From contig JAVLUZ010000704.1 in assembly GCA_036768485.1 (NCBI GenBank), positions 248,001-312,000 of the forward strand: a stretch of 64,000 nucleotides of DNA. Direction: 5' to 3'. Made by a program: the position numbers and the translations under genes. The notes below the pieces were generated by a model. The model made no database searches and was not told the DNA's origin. It saw only the letters and a program-made list of their open reading frames with translations. Source of the DNA: Mermis nigrescens. Taxonomy: Eukaryota > Nematoda > Enoplea > Mermithida > Mermithidae. This document shows positions 10,680 to 21,060 of the stretch, piece by piece; within the stretch, counting starts at the first letter, position 1, and each line of letters begins with the position of its first letter.

Positions 10680-11035
10680 ATAAAAGTTTAAGCGGGCGGG
10701 GGTGAAATTTTAAAGTGCCTTTTTTGGACTCGAAAACAATGGATTTACGTCAAAAACATATTTTTTGGCGGCTGACGATCTATTCTTTCTAGAGCATGAA
10801 AATGAAAAATTTCGAAAAAACATCGGAAAAATTCAATGAACTCGAGCAAAATATAGTCAAAAATACTACATGGCGCGAAGCACCGCAAAAATGGCACTTT
10901 CGAGCGAACAGATAGCGAAAATCGCTCAAAGCAACACCTTTTCTGCGAATTTTTCGGAAATTTTCGGAGAATCGCAAAATTCTCGAGAGGGGATGGAAAA
11001 ATTTTAGGGGATGGTGAGAAAATTTCTTGGTGATT
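10680..11035 (+). repeat. R-family interspersed repeat (copy 1)
   Basis: Blocks AAATTTTAAAGTGCCTTTTTTGG and, later, GGCGCGAAGCACC followed by a GCGATTTTGAGCAAATAGATAGC-like block occur in the same order as at 31366 and, inverted, at 19838. The palindrome sits mid-element. Confidence 0.65.
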
Positions 11036-11039
11036 GAAA

Positions 11040-11270
11040 CCATAGATGGGCGGCACTAAAGCTCTGGGAAGGTGCAGGATTTTTCCGAAGGTCAAAAAAT
11101 GGCCTTAAAAATGGTGGTATGGCGAAAAAAACAAGCACCATTTTTCAAAGTTTCTCATCGTGCACTATCTATTAACATCAAAAAAGTGCAAAAAAAATTT
11201 CAAAAATTAAATTCTGGGGGTATTTTGGTTTCTGGGGGTGCATACCCTCCACACCCCACGCCCATGTTTG
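11040..11270 (+). repeat. O-family interspersed repeat (copy 2)
   Basis: It starts CCATAGATGGGCGGCAC and ends CACGCCCATG, with the shared core GGTGGTATGGCGAAAAAA. It directly follows an R-family copy. Confidence 0.7.
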
Positions 11271-11448
11271 ATTGAAACCCTCTCAGATCAAGTATATTTG
11301 GCCACAAATACGGGAAACTTCAGATTAATGCTGTTTTTTTGGATTATGCTTTTTTTTAATTTTCGGCTTTCTTTATTGTGCTTGATGCGACAGGCGTTTT
11401 GTCCTAATTTTTCAAAATTATCATATTTTAAAATTCTTCTGATTCTAG

Positions 11449-11555
11449 GCAAATAAAAGAGAACGTTTCCGGTCGTCGATGCACGAGCTTTTCCGAGTTG
11501 GTGCCGCATGACAAATCGCGGGCAATGGCCGGCAAAACGTTTTATCATTTATTGA
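11449..11555 (+). CDS. kleisin C-terminal (winged-helix) domain exon
   Basis: This is the most diagnostic exon of the gene. After a TTCTAG acceptor it encodes QIKENVSGRRCTSFSELVPH and then DKSRAMAGKTFYHLL. The pattern S-F-x-E-L, basic residues, A-x-x-F-Y-x-L-L is the core of the Rad21/Rec8-like C-terminal domain, where known RAD21 proteins have a leucine-rich helix followed by AAAKFYSFL. This domain binds the SMC1 ATPase head and closes the cohesin ring. The splice ends in phase 1. Divergence is too high to tell a mitotic RAD21 from a meiotic REC8-like paralogue by eye. Confidence 0.85.
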
Positions 11556-13338
11556 GTGAGTCAAACAAATTTTGTCCGTTTTCTAATTTTTTGGGATGAA
11601 TTTTAAGATGTAGGATATTTATTTTGTATTGTTCTCTGCGTTAGTTTAGGGTTCATAATAATTTGAATTGAAACGCAACCCGTGTTTTAAAAAAATTCAA
11701 CACGTACAGAAGTAATGCTTTTAGGACAAATTAAATCATTTTAAAAAATAGTAAGATAAAAATGTTAAAAATCAAAAAAGATAAAAATAAAATAAAATAT
11801 GAAATTATTTCAAAAAATAATAAAATTCAGTTCGTTTTTGAGCCACCCTGTTTAAATGGATATGCATGCGCGATATACATACTGCGATATGGACGACCGG
11901 AATGAAAAATATGTTCTTATTAAGTACTCGTAAAGTTTTTAAAGTTATTACCCATGAATGGCATGAAGAAGTATTAATCACAACCGCTTAAAAAATGCTT
12001 TTTCAGTCCATTTTGATTTTTCTCTCGAAAAATCTTTGTCGATTCTGTCTTCAATAATGTCACCATTTTTAAAATTTTCTCATTTACATTAATTTTATTT
12101 ATATTCTGATTTTTATTGGTTATGAATAACGACATGTTTAATAATATGTTTATTCACTATTTGACATTAATTTTGGAGTTTTACTATTGATATTTTTTCT
12201 GTACCTAACCAAACCAGTAAAACGAAAATCGCTTTATTCATCAACAAAAAATCGTAATATTTACTGATCTTTTTATTTAATTTTGATTGATAATATACGA
12301 AATTAACGGGCCCATGATGTATGATCCAGTATTGTCATTTTTGATCAGAAGCTAGCAAAAGGGGCGCTTTGCTTCATTTTCCCGCTCGTTTGATAGTAAG
12401 GAGGGCATTGTAAACTGCACTAAGTAAATTAAAGTTTGTCCGCATTGTAAACAAACCCAAAAAGTTACATGTAAAATTAAGCGTCAGAAATAGAGATATC
12501 CGAAATTGTGTTAGCATTTTGTGAAAACCGTGTGTTTGCTGCATTCGTTTGCTTTACAGTGCATCGCATGCACCTTTGTTTACACCAAGAGTATTCATAA
12601 GTTGATGAATGTATTTAATTTGGCTTGCTGCGAGCTCGCCCTCATTGATTAGTCATGCTTTTCTCGAACCATCCGTAATTTACTATTAACCCATTTTTAG
12701 CTGTTTAGGTGCCATTTCAAGCATTTTCAGTAGTTAATTCGGATTCCGAGATTTATTCAATCAAATTAATAATTTAATTTAATCAATTAATAATTAATTT
12801 ATTATTAACCCATTTTTTAAAATTTGAACCCTAGGAGCCGAATTGAGGAGTAACTTTTAAGCTGTGCTGAAGAGGCAAAAACCCCGAATTTTGCATTATG
12901 GATAGAGTGCGTTTGTGCTTCTGTATCTCAAAAACTGAACCGTGAATTTCCTTCAAATTCTACAGCAAGGTCAGTAGGGACGTTACCAAGAATTGCTTGA
13001 AACCCTTTTAAAATTCATTCGCTACGATCTGAGATATTCAGCGAAATGCAGTATTGAAATCGTTTTTCTTACGGTTTTCGGCTAATTACACTGCAGTGTA
13101 AACTTGTTTACAGCATTAGACAGATCATTAAAAGTTGGCCCAGACTGACGTGGAATTTTTGCCCTGCGACAAGTACCCAAGCCTCTAGGAACGTCACAAG
13201 TTTCTGGAATAACCCGTCGTTAACGAGTTTCAGCCGTTCGACGGGGCCAGTTTGGTCATAAATTCTGGATCAATAGCCCGGACACCCCTTAAACCAAATA
13301 TGAAGAGCATTCCATTGAACAGTAAAAGACTTTTTTCC

Positions 13339-13371
<33 letters not shown>

Positions 13372-13535
13372 GACAAACTCCAAATTAATATTATAGATTG
13401 GGAAATTTGGCTCTTCAAAAGAAAATCCCTAGAAACGTCCGATATGCTCCTCAGATTTAACAGCACTTTACACTGCAACTATTTAATGCTTCGTATATCT
13501 TTTAAATTAATTTTTCAATCATTTCTCTTTTTTAG
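11556..13535 (+). other. last kleisin intron
   Basis: The 2.0-kb intron is AT-rich. From about 12900 to 13380 it holds two related blocks (GGGACGTTACCAAG... and AGGAACGTCACAAG...) leading to a GACA microsatellite. This resembles the 3' part of an unidentified interspersed repeat. Nothing else is recognised. Confidence 0.5.
13341..13370. repeat. (CAGA)n microsatellite
   Basis: About seven and a half perfect tandem CAGA units. It sits at the end of a repeated block and may be a retroelement-type tail. Confidence 0.9.
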
Positions 13536-13723
13536 ATTTGTTGAAACAGGATGCGGTTAAAGTGAATGCAGGCCGAACCATATGGCGATATTTTGATCGG
13601 CCTTCGCACCAACAAAACTCACGGTCATTAAGCTTTTTGCTGTTGCACTCTTTTTTGTTTTCATATTTGAATATAGCCCTTGGCTTTTTGTTGATTTATT
13701 CGGTTGCTGTAATTGTGCAATGA
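13536..13723 (+). CDS. kleisin last coding exon with unusual hydrophobic tail
   Basis: The exon follows a TTTCTCTTTTTTAG acceptor and completes the winged helix: NLLKQDAVKVNAGRTIW aligns with the RAD21 stretch after KFYSFL that leads to its C-terminus. RAD21 and REC8 normally stop shortly after this point. Here the frame continues after RPSHQQNSR for about 33 strongly hydrophobic residues (LSFLLLHSFLFSYLN, then GFLLIYSVAVIVQ) to a TGA. This could be a real extension, the effect of an ancestral frameshift or stop loss, or non-coding sequence behind an unseen splice donor. The AT-rich 3' UTR with two AATAAA signals follows. Confidence 0.75.
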
Positions 13724-13768
13724 TTTTAACTCTGTTGTTTTAAGTCGTTTGCCCCTTTTGGGAAGCGT

Positions 13769-13774
13769 AATAAA
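13769..13774 (+). terminator. candidate poly(A) signal of the kleisin gene
   Basis: AATAAA lies 46 bases after the kleisin stop codon. It is the first of two such hexamers in the presumed 3' UTR. Confidence 0.35.
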
Positions 13775-14004
13775 TTGCATATTGTTAAAATGTAATTGTT
13801 TTTCATGCTTTCATGTTCATTAACTATAATTGCGTGCTCGGCTTTTTTCGTTTGAACTCGTTGAGTAATCAGTTTTGCATTCCATATCGATTGTTTTTCT
13901 AAATTGATCAGGTATTGTCGTTTTGTTTACTTATTAATTGTCGTAAGCGAAATGCGATATAAGTTTGTTGCGATTTGGTTTGCATTGTCTTGTTTTCGTT
14001 ATCT

Positions 14005-14010
14005 AATAAA
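14005..14010 (+). terminator. second candidate poly(A) signal of the kleisin gene
   Basis: AATAAA followed by a GT-rich stretch (GTTTGG) lies 282 bases after the stop. It is a better placed 3'-end signal than the first. The zinc-finger gene would start about 720 bases further on. Confidence 0.5.
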
Positions 14011-14733
14011 GTTTGGATTAGTAGCCAGACGCAGCAGACAGCGCTTTCCCTGATACGTACGTGCGGGGGCGTACGCAGAATTTGTCTAGGGGTTCAGAAA
14101 TGGTGACCCCTATTTATCTTGGGCTACTTCAACGAGCGATACGCAAAATAAAGTGCATTTTCCGACGAACGCTCTTTCAATCGAGCTCACAAAATCGGAA
14201 CTTTTCAAAAAACTCATTTTTCCTAGTAATTGAATCGATTCATATTTCCGGTAAGCAGTCAGTTTAATTGGCAAACTTCTTACGGAAAACCGTATAATTA
14301 TATACAACGAAGTATTGAGCTACAAGCTAAATTGGCAGAGTTGTGTATTTATTTCTGTACGTTTAGATTATTTAAAATTTGGGCAAATTCGAAATTTGAT
14401 CGATTTATTACTTTGAACAAAAATATATTACTCAATTGTTTAAAGGTACACAACGCGATTTGAATTACTAAAATATTTTGATTACTGTGATGAATTTCTC
14501 TCTATATCAAACCAGTTTTTAGACGTTGTTGCAAGCAAGTCGCGTGTGCTGATTGGCTGGTTAGACTGGCATTTTGGGTTTAATAAGTTGCATTTAGTAT
14601 TGGTACGGTATTCTGTCGCCAACTTCTATGCATCAGTGCGTTATTCTTGATAACAACCGAACTTTTGCTGCAGAACTGACCTCCGGTGGTGCCTAATTAT
14701 TTTCGCCGGCTAAGGCACGCTAGTCTGGCTCTG

Positions 14734-14759
14734 ATGGTCGAAATTCCTAAAGTGAAAAT
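14734..14759 (+). CDS. zinc-finger gene, candidate first coding exon
   Basis: An ATG with G at +4 starts MVEIPKVK and is followed at once by a perfect GTAAGT donor, leaving phase 2. The first certain exon at 21595 needs exactly phase 2. The join gives an Ile codon and an open frame. The choice rests on start context, donor quality and phase only; a 26-base exon could occur by chance. With it, the eight exons sum to 1362 bases, a 453-residue protein. The implied first intron is 6.8 kb and carries the pogo-like element. Confidence 0.45.
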
Positions 14760-15359
14760 GTAAGTATTTATTTTTCTGATAAATTTTGCATAAAACAAAA
14801 TCTTGCACATGATTGCTGGGTTAAATGGAAATGAAACGTTGTTGCTTAAACGACCTAACCCGGAACGGTATCCTAACACGGAACACATTTTGTCAAAGCA
14901 CTTTTACTGTACCCTGTGCGGCGATAACTCAAAGTTTTTTACCTGAATGATAAACTAGAGCTTCTTGTTGCCTAAAAATGTGTTTTTTGGTCAAACTGTA
15001 TGATTTTGATGAGACGATTTCTGTTTCAAAAGATTTTTTTAATTTTTTACAGGATTTAATTTTAGAAAAACTTAACTTTAATCTTAGCATAGAAGTCATC
15101 TTTTCAGTTTTTTCTAGGTTATTTCATGTGCTGATTCAGAAATTTTTGGTTTTATTATTCCATGTTGCTTCGATTTTGTGCTTTGTTAACATGTTCATAT
15201 GACCTAACACGGAACACCAACCCGTTCCATGTTAGGTCACTGTAAAATTATAGTTTATTGTAGTCGTATATTTAAGCACTTTTTGTACCTAATATTGACT
15301 CGAATTTACATGTATATATGACTGTCTAAGTAATTATTTCTTTTTCAGGTAATTTAATA

Positions 15360-15487
15360 ATGTCTAGCGCCAAACATAATTACCAAAGCTATTCACTTAG
15401 TAATCTGCCTAAGGCATTGAGGGAAGTTAAATCTGGAAAATTGAGCCTCAGAAAAACTGCAAAATTATTCAACATTCCACTGACCAC
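15360..15487 (+). pseudogene. pogo-type transposase, N-terminal Psq helix-turn-helix
   Basis: From an ATG it encodes MSSAKHNYQSYSLSNL, then KALREVKSGKLSLRKTAKLF, then NIPLTT. This matches the pipsqueak/CENP-B-type helix-turn-helix of pogo and Tigger transposases (A-x-x-x-V-K-S-G-x-[LM]-S-x-R-x-A-A-K-x-F). The hAT-like element is inserted right after, inside the same domain. The frame resumes at 18610 after the 8-bp duplication. Confidence 0.85.
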
Positions 15488-15605
15488 TAGTGATCGACGG
15501 GGCGACTTTTTTGGCCGGGGCCGGGGCCGGGGCCGGGGCTGGCCGGGGTGAGACAAGGAAAATATTATTGCATGACACATACTTGGGGTGGGCATAGGAA
15601 AAGAA

Positions 15606-16045
15606 ATAGAAGAAGAAGAAGAAGGAAGAAGAAGAAGAAGAAGAAGAAGAAGAAGAAAATTTATTCGGTAAAAGTATTAAAGAAAACACATATAAAGTAG
15701 GTAAAAACGCATTGTCAATGTGAACATAATACACAATCTGCATAAAACAAAGTATGTGCATAAAGCAACAGATAATACGATGGTACCAGGAGCGTAAGGC
15801 ACAATGCTCTTACGTACGCCCCTTAAGATAAACACTAAAATCAATTTCCGAAATCATATTCCTAAAAGCTATTGGGTTATTACAGTCAACTGTATTCTGC
15901 GGGAGAATGTTCCAAATTTTAGCCACCCTGTTCGCAAAGTCATGTTTTCTACAATCTAAACGTGATTGTTTGATGAACAGTTTCATGTTATTTACGTATC
16001 TAGTAACCTCTATCAGGTGCAAGCTCAAAAAATTCATTAAATGTC
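15606..16045 (-). mobile_element. LINE 3' end with TTC microsatellite tail
   Basis: On the minus strand the 3' end of a non-LTR retrotransposon frame is readable: VTRYVNNMKLFIKQSRLDC, then FANRVAKIWNILPQNTVD, then NPIAFRNMISEIDF, ending in a stop at about 15810. The pattern F-x-N-R-V-x-x-I-W-N-x-L-P is the end of a Jockey/CR1-type reverse transcriptase frame. About 150 bases of 3' UTR with AATAAA follow, then a (TTC)n tail at 15606-15660. It is truncated at its 5' end, which is normal for LINE copies. Confidence 0.8.
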
Positions 16046-16834
16046 AATATTTTGTGTTTAACAATTTTGAAGGCAAAAACAAGAGTTTTATTACTATTTA
16101 TGTCACAAGAAACAAGTTTAGTCCAGTTTTTCATTGTCTGAATCATCAATAAAGTCTATGTCGCTGCTATTAGCACACTCTATATCATTTGAATCTTCGC
16201 TACTGCTACTGCTGCTGTAGCGATTGGATGCAATAGGTATTGGATGTAATAAATGAGACATCACATATTCCCATGAGAAGGGAAGGGTATTACCCCCTCA
16301 GGGTCCAAGACACAAGTCACTGTCAGACGATTTTTGGTGAAAACCTTTTGAATTTTTTTGAACTCAATTTTTTAATAGGGCAAAAGTGTACCTACCTAAC
16401 TGTTAGAATTTCACGAAGTGATACATTATTTTAGAATGTGAGCTAGAGTAAATAGATAAACTATCACTGTAAAACATGCATGTAATCGCTTAAAATTTTA
16501 TGAGGGTCCCTCAGTATACATATAACGGCTAGAAATCTAGGGTAGGGGTCCCTCGCCATTTTTGTAAGGAAGGGGTTAGCGACTAGATCAAAAATGGTAA
16601 AAACACATAAAAATAGCCAAAAAAAGTGCAGGTTTTCGCCAAAAAATGGGGGAGGGTGGTCAAATATTTTCTGACTTTCAAGGAAGTTGAGCGTGGGTGA
16701 GAGATGGCCCAAATCCCCTGTCAAATGTATATTTCTCGGCCATTTCCAAGGGAAGGGGGTAAGCGGCTCCATTTTTGCAGCCGCTTATCCCCTGAAAATC
16801 TTTAAAATGGTAGAATTTGCAATAAGGAATTCTA

Positions 16835-17290
16835 CACCTTTTTACAGAATTCGTTCTTCAAAAATCTTTGTACATCTATATACAAAGACGGTCCTGAAAC
16901 GTCTTTGTACATCAGCAAAAATCTTCGCCGAATACAAAAAGACCGTGCTTCTAAATGTGATAATTCGGTCTGAATTTAGTTGATAATATTAGTTCGGCGC
17001 GAAGTGCCGAAATTTGTATGAGCTTTTGATGGAATTCACACATAAAACTCGACTGAGAAAGCTAAAACAACTTGTACTACAAAATCAGAAGTATTACAAA
17101 AATTGTAAGATGCGAATTAAATCTTGTAATAAACAACACTGCGCTTAGAATGGGAAAATGGAAAAATGTCAAATATTCAGAAACCCAAAAACTAGCCAAA
17201 TACACTACTAAAGGTCGAAAAACTATGTTCTACCACACTGAAATCGTTATGGTACCATATTAAAGTATACAAAAATTTTCATGTACAAAA
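16835..17290 (+). mobile_element. CAGTG-family MITE remains (A5), left part
   Basis: Internal blocks are CTTTGTACAT, GGTCCTGAAA and GCCGAATACAAAAAGACCGTG (the usual right end). After these, at 16994, come a GGCGCGAAGTGCC palindrome and blocks shared with the long form at 1385-1520. Several partial copies seem to be stacked. A younger complete copy is inserted at 17291. Confidence 0.65.
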
Positions 17291-17732
17291 CAGTGATTTT
17301 TTGTATTCGCCAAAGATTTTTCCCGATGTACGAAGACTTTTCAGGACTATCTTTGTACATGTACAAAGATTTTTGGGAAGATAAAAACTGTAAAAAGGTG
17401 TAAAATTCCAAAAAATTTTCGGCGCTTCGCTCCGATATGAAAAATTGTCTGTCCTATATATTTTAAAATGGCAAAATTTGTATTTAGAATGGGAAAATGT
17501 CAACTTTTTAGGCGCTTCGCGCCGTTTTGAGACAATTTTACTAATTTTTGGCGCTAGAAACCCAGAAATCAGCTAAATATACAATCAAAAGTCAAAATAC
17601 CCTGTTTTACCACACTAAAATCGCTACTGTACCATATTATAGTAACCAAAAATTTGTGTGTACAAAATGTACAAAGGCTTTTGGGTACCATCTTTGTACA
17701 TGCACAAACGGACCGTGTACAAAAAAACACTG
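17291..17732 (-). mobile_element. CAGTG-family MITE (A4), nested in another copy
   Basis: Ends are CAGTGATTTTTTGTATTCGC and GTACAAAAAAACACTG. An exact 8-bp duplication GTACAAAA flanks it (17283-17290, 17733-17740) and lies within an older copy of the same family that continues to about 17805. It has two palindromes of the GGCGCTTCGCGCC type (17419, 17509) and CTTTGTACATGTACAAAG at about 17353. Confidence 0.88.
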
Positions 17733-18609
17733 GTACAAAATGCTCAAAGACTTTTGGGTACCATCTTTGTTCATGTATATACAAAGGTACGTTGTACAAA
17801 AAGACACTATCACATACTGATAGTAGGTATGCGAAAATGTGTATGTTTAAAATATATTTGAATAATATTGCTACAAAAATTTGTTAGCTCATACAAAAAC
17901 CTTTTCGGAGATCTTTGTACAAGCACAAGTAGCTCGTACATTAAAATAGAGTCGGCTAATAATAGTCCACCACTTAATTTGCTGGTCCTCCAATTTGGGA
18001 TTTCACCCCTTCCTCAACTCTGGACCTTAGGAAACTATAGGAGACATATTTAGCTTATCGGATCGGACGCAATTCTGCAGCGTAGTTTACATTCGCCTAT
18101 AATTTACCTCCGTCCTAATAACTATTACACAAGAAACGCGTTTTAAAGCACGCAGTTCCCATTCAATTAAATGTAAAAGTGTTTTTTGTAAAAATAGGTT
18201 GTTGAAAACAAACAATTCAACTAGAAATAGAACGTATTTGTCAACTCTAAATCTTTTAGCCATAGCCATGAATGAATGAGTTAAAAGTAGCATTTAGTTT
18301 AAGTAAGTTACGTGGAGGAATCGAAAACATGCAGATTTTCCAGAACATTTATTCAGTAAAAGCTCATTTATACACAGTAGCAAAGTTATAACAAGGATTA
18401 AGTAAGTATACATATGGTCTAATCAGTACAGCTCTCAAAATTAACACTTGCTCATTGATAAATAAGTGCCAGTATCAAAGCCTGTACAAAATACGAATTA
18501 CACTAAATTTTTCCCCGGCCCCGGCCATTTTTTGACCTTGCCCCGGCCGGGGCCGGGATGCTTAAAAATGGCCGGGGATTGCCGGGGCCGGGGCCCCGGT
18601 CGATCACTA

Positions 18610-19040
18610 CTGACCACACTGCATGCACATATAAAATCTATTCGCATCTCTACTTAGCCTGGCCATCCTAATGTTTTTACGTCAGATGAAGAAAAGCAGC
18701 TTATTGAAACTGTTTATTCTTGTGCGATCATGGCCTCCCCATTTCTAAATTCAGATGAGGCCGTTCAAAAAATAAAGAAAATTTCGGAAAATCGACAAAA
18801 AAAGAAGAAAGCTGGATCTTCTAAACAGGAGGAAGTCTGATCCTGAATTCGAATGCGCTTATTGCAAATAGTTTTGGGATGACGACGTGCCTGATGAGTG
18901 GGTTGAATGTGAAAGCTGCTCCAGTTGGATCTGTGAAGCCTGTTTGCCCGATGACTTTGATGCTGAGGATAACTTTTTTGCAAACTGTGCCTTGTCCCGG
19001 TTGACTGCAACCAATCACCTGATTTATGCTCCAAAATTGT
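18610..19040 (+). pseudogene. pogo-type transposase, C-terminal remnant without DDE core
   Basis: The frame resumes as LHAHIKSIRIST, a stop, then PGHPNVFTSDEEKQLIETV, the usual end of the pogo DNA-binding region. It then jumps directly to a basic stretch (KIKKISENRQKKKKAGSSK) and a Cys-rich end (DPEFECAYCK, stop, DEWVECESCSSWICEACL). The latter looks like the CxxC, W-x-x-C-x-x-C zinc-binding tail of jerky/pogo proteins. The 300 or so residues of the DDE domain are absent, so this is an internal-deletion derivative. Confidence 0.75.
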
Positions 19041-19837
19041 TGTGCATTTGACCGGTTGACTGTGACCTATGATATGATTTTTGCCCAAAAATTGTGCATT
19101 TGATTTAATCTGTCATTAACATTGATCATCTCGTCATTTTTGTTGACTTTCCCAGTCAATGAGACATCATTTGACGCATTTTTTTAAAACCCCCTTGGGT
19201 GTTCCGTGTTAGGTCCATTTTGGACCTAACTACGGAACACCCAAGCTTGTTTTAAAAAAATACATCGATTTGGCTTGGCGTGCCAATTGGTTGTCAAATT
19301 CGTCATTGCTGGGTCTTCTTGTTGGTTGATTAAAAAAAATCGGACTCGCTTGTTTCAGCAGCAGACCAGGATTTTGTCAATTTTCAATGGAGGGAGCCGA
19401 CGCAGTTTTTTGGGAAAAAGTGTCCCTTTCTAGCAGGCCAAAAGCTCTTCTCATAATAGGGTTTGATTGAATAATTTTGCTGATTTTATTTTATTATGAA
19501 CTATTCATGGCCTCACACATTAAATTCGTCGCCCAGATACGTTTCTGGGCATTTTTTTTTAAAAAGATAGGTGTTCCGTGTTAGGTCCGATTCGGACCTA
19601 ACACGGAACACCTGAGTGGGTTTTAAAAAATGCCAGCGTCACCCAAATGAGCAGCGCGTGGCTTTCATTTTTCAGGTATAGCTTAAGTAATGATTGCTTT
19701 ATATATCTGTGAAGTTTTAAGTCAATAGCACCAACAGATCTGTTGTGCGAGCTCATATAATCAAAGCGTGTTCCGTGTTAGGTCTTTTACCCTAAGTGGG
19801 TTAGGTATTTATAAAGTACTTAGGCATACATGATCTA

Positions 19838-20172
19838 GGGGGTTTTCACCCTCCAAAATTTTTTAACCCCCAGAATTAGCGATTTTTCAAAGTTCCCAAA
19901 AATTTTCTAAAAATTTGTAGAAAAGATGCTGTTTAAGTGTTTTAGCTGTATATTTGCTCAAGAGAGCCAAATTTTCGGCGCTTCGCGTCATTACTCATGT
20001 TTTGTTCAATTTGCTCTGACTTTTTTGATTTTTTTCGAAATTTTTAGTTTTATGCTCTAGAAAGGTAGAGCATTGTCAGAAGCGCTGAAAAACAATGTTT
20101 TTGATGCGTACCTACCATTTTTGGATCAAAAAGGTACTTTATGATTTCATCCCCCAGAATTCCCATGCTGTG
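19838..20172 (-). repeat. R-family interspersed repeat (copy 2, inverted)
   Basis: Read on the minus strand, it matches the copies at 10680 and 31366 block by block. Its palindrome region at 19975 is partly decayed (CGGCGCTTCGCGTC). Confidence 0.6.
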
Positions 20173-20504
20173 CATATATGTACTTAAGTATCTAGGTATC
20201 TATAATAAATGTGATACTTTTTCCTGTCAGAAGCCAGTGATTCGTACTGCTAAGGAATTGCCTAGGGAACCTTGTGGTTCATTCAGGCTGTCTAGATTCC
20301 AGCATAGTGAAGTCTTTGGCTAAAGTAGGAGAGGTTGGAAAGTCCCAGAAAGTTTAATTAAAAATAATTATAGATAAAGTGAAGTGAGAGAAATGAAAAA
20401 CCGAAAACAGAATTGAGCGGTGAAGAGAAGGAACAAGGAAAACGCGCATGCGGAGGATCGAGAGCATATGGCTAGGGCTATAATGGCGTTTAGGGTAATG
20501 ACTT

Positions 20505-21060
20505 GGAATATTACGACGAGGACAATTTCTAACTAAGTTTGGGATGGGGTTGGGAGTTCATATTTGAAAGAATAAGGTGGCGTTCGGCATTATTGACCGA
20601 GTTACAGGCTGTTGAAGTTCATATGTTTAAGGATAGGCAAAAAGTAAGCCCTGCCTTTGGGAATGTCTCGGATTAGTCTCCAAAGCATCGGGGGACTGTG
20701 ACTGAGCGGGGTACCAATGTCTTAGGCTTAGGCTTAGTTATGTGCATTCACATTGATGCCAGCGCACGGGCTAAGCCTGAGATAAATGGAGCGAAAATTG
20801 CTCTGCTCGCTCCGCAACTTTTGCTCCATTTATGCCTTAGGCTTAGCCCATGTCTGGCACCAATCTGAATCCGCAAGCAATTGCTGTTGCCACAAATTGA
20901 AAACTGAAAAATACCCCGAAACGCCATTTTTCCTTCTTGCGCCTATCCTTAAGCACGTGAACTATCAACAGCCTGTAACTCAGTCAATAATGCCGACCGC
21001 CACCTAATTCTTTTAAATATGAACTCCCCATCCCAAAGTCACTTAGTAAATGTCCTTTTT
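20505..21060. mobile_element. fold-back element with nested hairpin
   Basis: The left arm (about 20536-20638) and right arm (about 20945-21040) are near-perfect inverted repeats of roughly 100 bases. They share blocks such as GGAGTTCATATTT and GGCATTATTGACYGAGTTAC, and the match thins outward to 20505/21060. Inside is a second inverted pair, GGGCTAAGCCTGAGATAAAT at 20768 against its counterpart ending at 20849, with a 14-base loop. No coding capacity is seen. It lies in the first zinc-finger intron. Confidence 0.85.

Larger units (their letters stand above)
15488..18609 (+). mobile_element. hAT-like non-autonomous element B1 (GGGGCC hexamer)
   Basis: The perfect inverted ends TAGTGATCGAC and GTCGATCACTA are flanked by an exact 8-bp duplication CTGACCAC (15480-15487, 18610-18617). 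Just inside both ends are tandem GGGGCC hexamers (15515-15546 and 18513-18600). No hAT transposase is present. The 3.1-kb interior consists of a LINE fragment with TTC tail, CAGTG-family MITE copies and unrecognised sequence. It lies inside the pogo-like element. Confidence 0.92.
14852..19784 (+). mobile_element. pogo-like transposon, internally deleted and interrupted
   Basis: The limits are set by copies of a 17-base site GACCTAACACGGAACAC near both outer ends (14852, 14871; 19768 inverted). Seven of the nine sites lie between, several as inverted pairs. The element carries the helix-turn-helix start and the Cys-rich end of a pogo-type transposase but not its DDE core. It is split by the 3.1-kb hAT-like element at 15488. 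Exact termini and the expected TA duplication were not resolved. It fills most of the first zinc-finger intron. Confidence 0.65.

Noticed and set aside
15606..15660. Possible coding poly-Ser or poly-Glu tract
   Set aside because: It is the TTC tail of a LINE 3' end, following its AATAAA signal.
18466..18657. Frame with GPGHFLTLPRPGPGC, looking like a Gly/Pro-rich protein
   Set aside because: It reads the GGGGCC subterminal hexamers of the hAT-like element B1.
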